A stretch of 64,000 nucleotides of DNA from Diphasiastrum complanatum (taxonomy: Eukaryota > Streptophyta > Lycopodiopsida > Lycopodiales > Lycopodiaceae): positions 25,931,922 to 25,995,921 of the forward strand of contig CM055112.1 in the NCBI GenBank assembly GCA_029204225.1, written 5' to 3'. The notes under the pieces were generated by a model. It made no database searches. It worked only from the letters and a program-made list of their open reading frames with translations, and was not told the origin of the DNA. The translations under genes were made by a program, and so were the position numbers. Positions 63,571-64,000 of the stretch are shown here, piece after piece; within the stretch, counting starts at the first letter, position 1, and each line of letters begins with the position of its first letter.

Positions 63571-63810
63571 GCATCAATCTACTCCAAGACTACTATGTGC
63601 AAGAAATTTATGTACTAGGTGTATCAATCTACTCCACGAGTACTATGTGCAAGAATTCACACCAAGGGTGGGGCCACACTCAATAAAGCGGGCGAAGTGT
63701 GGCACTCCAATGGTACTATCAATCTATTCCACGAGTACTATGTGCAAGAATTCACACCACGGGTGGGGCCACACTCAATAAAGCAGGCGAAGTGTGGCAT
63801 TCCAATGGAC
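63571..63810 (+). repeat. Short tandem duplication with 95-bp period
   Basis: Two units starting TATCAATCTA at 63622 and 63717 share about 90 of 95 bases (ACTATGTGCAAGAATTCACA, GGGTGGGGCCACACTCAATA). A partial unit precedes at 63571. Confidence 0.85.
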
Positions 63811-64000
63811 CAAATTTAGTGCACCCTCTCAATCGACCAATTATACCACTATATAATTGGACCATTATCATTGATTTTCAGCATGTGCTCACAGAATTTG
63901 CAAAACTGTCTTTGGATTTCCCAGACAAAATGATTTGGCATTCTAGGTAGCTATAAAGACAAAACGGGACAACTTTTGGCCAAATTTGGCATTCGATCCC

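Noticed and set aside
1-64000. CRISPR arrays, bacterial operons, rRNA genes, organelle DNA
   Set aside because: Nothing of the kind was seen; repeats present are LTRs, inverted repeats and microsatellites, and the host gene is spliced.

Overview
The window is nuclear DNA from a vascular plant with a large, retrotransposon-filled genome. Plant-type Ty1/copia and Ty3/gypsy elements, a Helitron, a hAT MITE and a TRIM surround one multi-exon host gene. Two introns of 20.9 kb and 7.7 kb filled with nested LTR elements would suit a gymnosperm, a fern or another large plant genome; the sequence alone does not settle the species. I see no bacterial operon, rRNA, CRISPR array or clearly functional tRNA gene.

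Host gene: I reassembled one protein-coding gene on the + strand from six exons (32259-32495, 32602-32724, 53624-53706, 53895-54004, 61689-61764, 61911-62010). All junctions are GT/AG, all phases fit, and the 242-residue product is the GINS subunit SLD5 of the replicative CMG helicase. A perfect E2F-type site lies about 70 bp before the ATG. The gene runs 29.75 kb from ATG to stop for 729 coding bases.

Upstream region (1-32.2 kb): a gypsy element with a tRNA-Asp primer site sits in the protease of a copia element (1-3.9 kb). A 62-bp-arm foldback and small repeats follow (5-6.1 kb). A Helitron fragment is folded into a 325-bp-arm palindrome (7.5-8.8 kb), whose arm carries copia element A (8808-14831, TSD TTCTT). 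Sister element B lies inside an older minus-strand copia element F/G (16.4-25.1 kb). Unrecognised ORFs (26.5-27.4 kb) and the leader, primer site and LTR of a second tRNA-Asp gypsy element (27.6-29.5 kb) come before the gene.

Intron 2 (32725-53623) holds: chromovirus H (33155-37396, TSD AGTGT); a hAT MITE (38165-38702, TSD CTAGGAAG); copia I (38779-48634), split by chromovirus J (41199-46708, TSD TATAG) and with its 3' end inverted; and copia M, split by the deleted copia L (50010-52806, TSD CATTT).

Intron 4 (54005-61688) holds: an LTR with a primer site; a three-LTR TRIM (55172-55831, TSD GAGAG) whose LTRs contain a tRNA-like sequence with Pol III A and B boxes; a rearranged sister of A/B (56383-58373); and two further copia fragments. 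The last 2 kb are 3' flank with a short tandem repeat.

The retroelement genes are nearly all broken. Elements A and B share the same disabling changes, which points to amplification of an already defective family with enzymes supplied in trans. The observations I consider least expected are the tRNA-like LTRs of the TRIM, the giant-intron SLD5 gene, and the base-precise inversion inside copia I.
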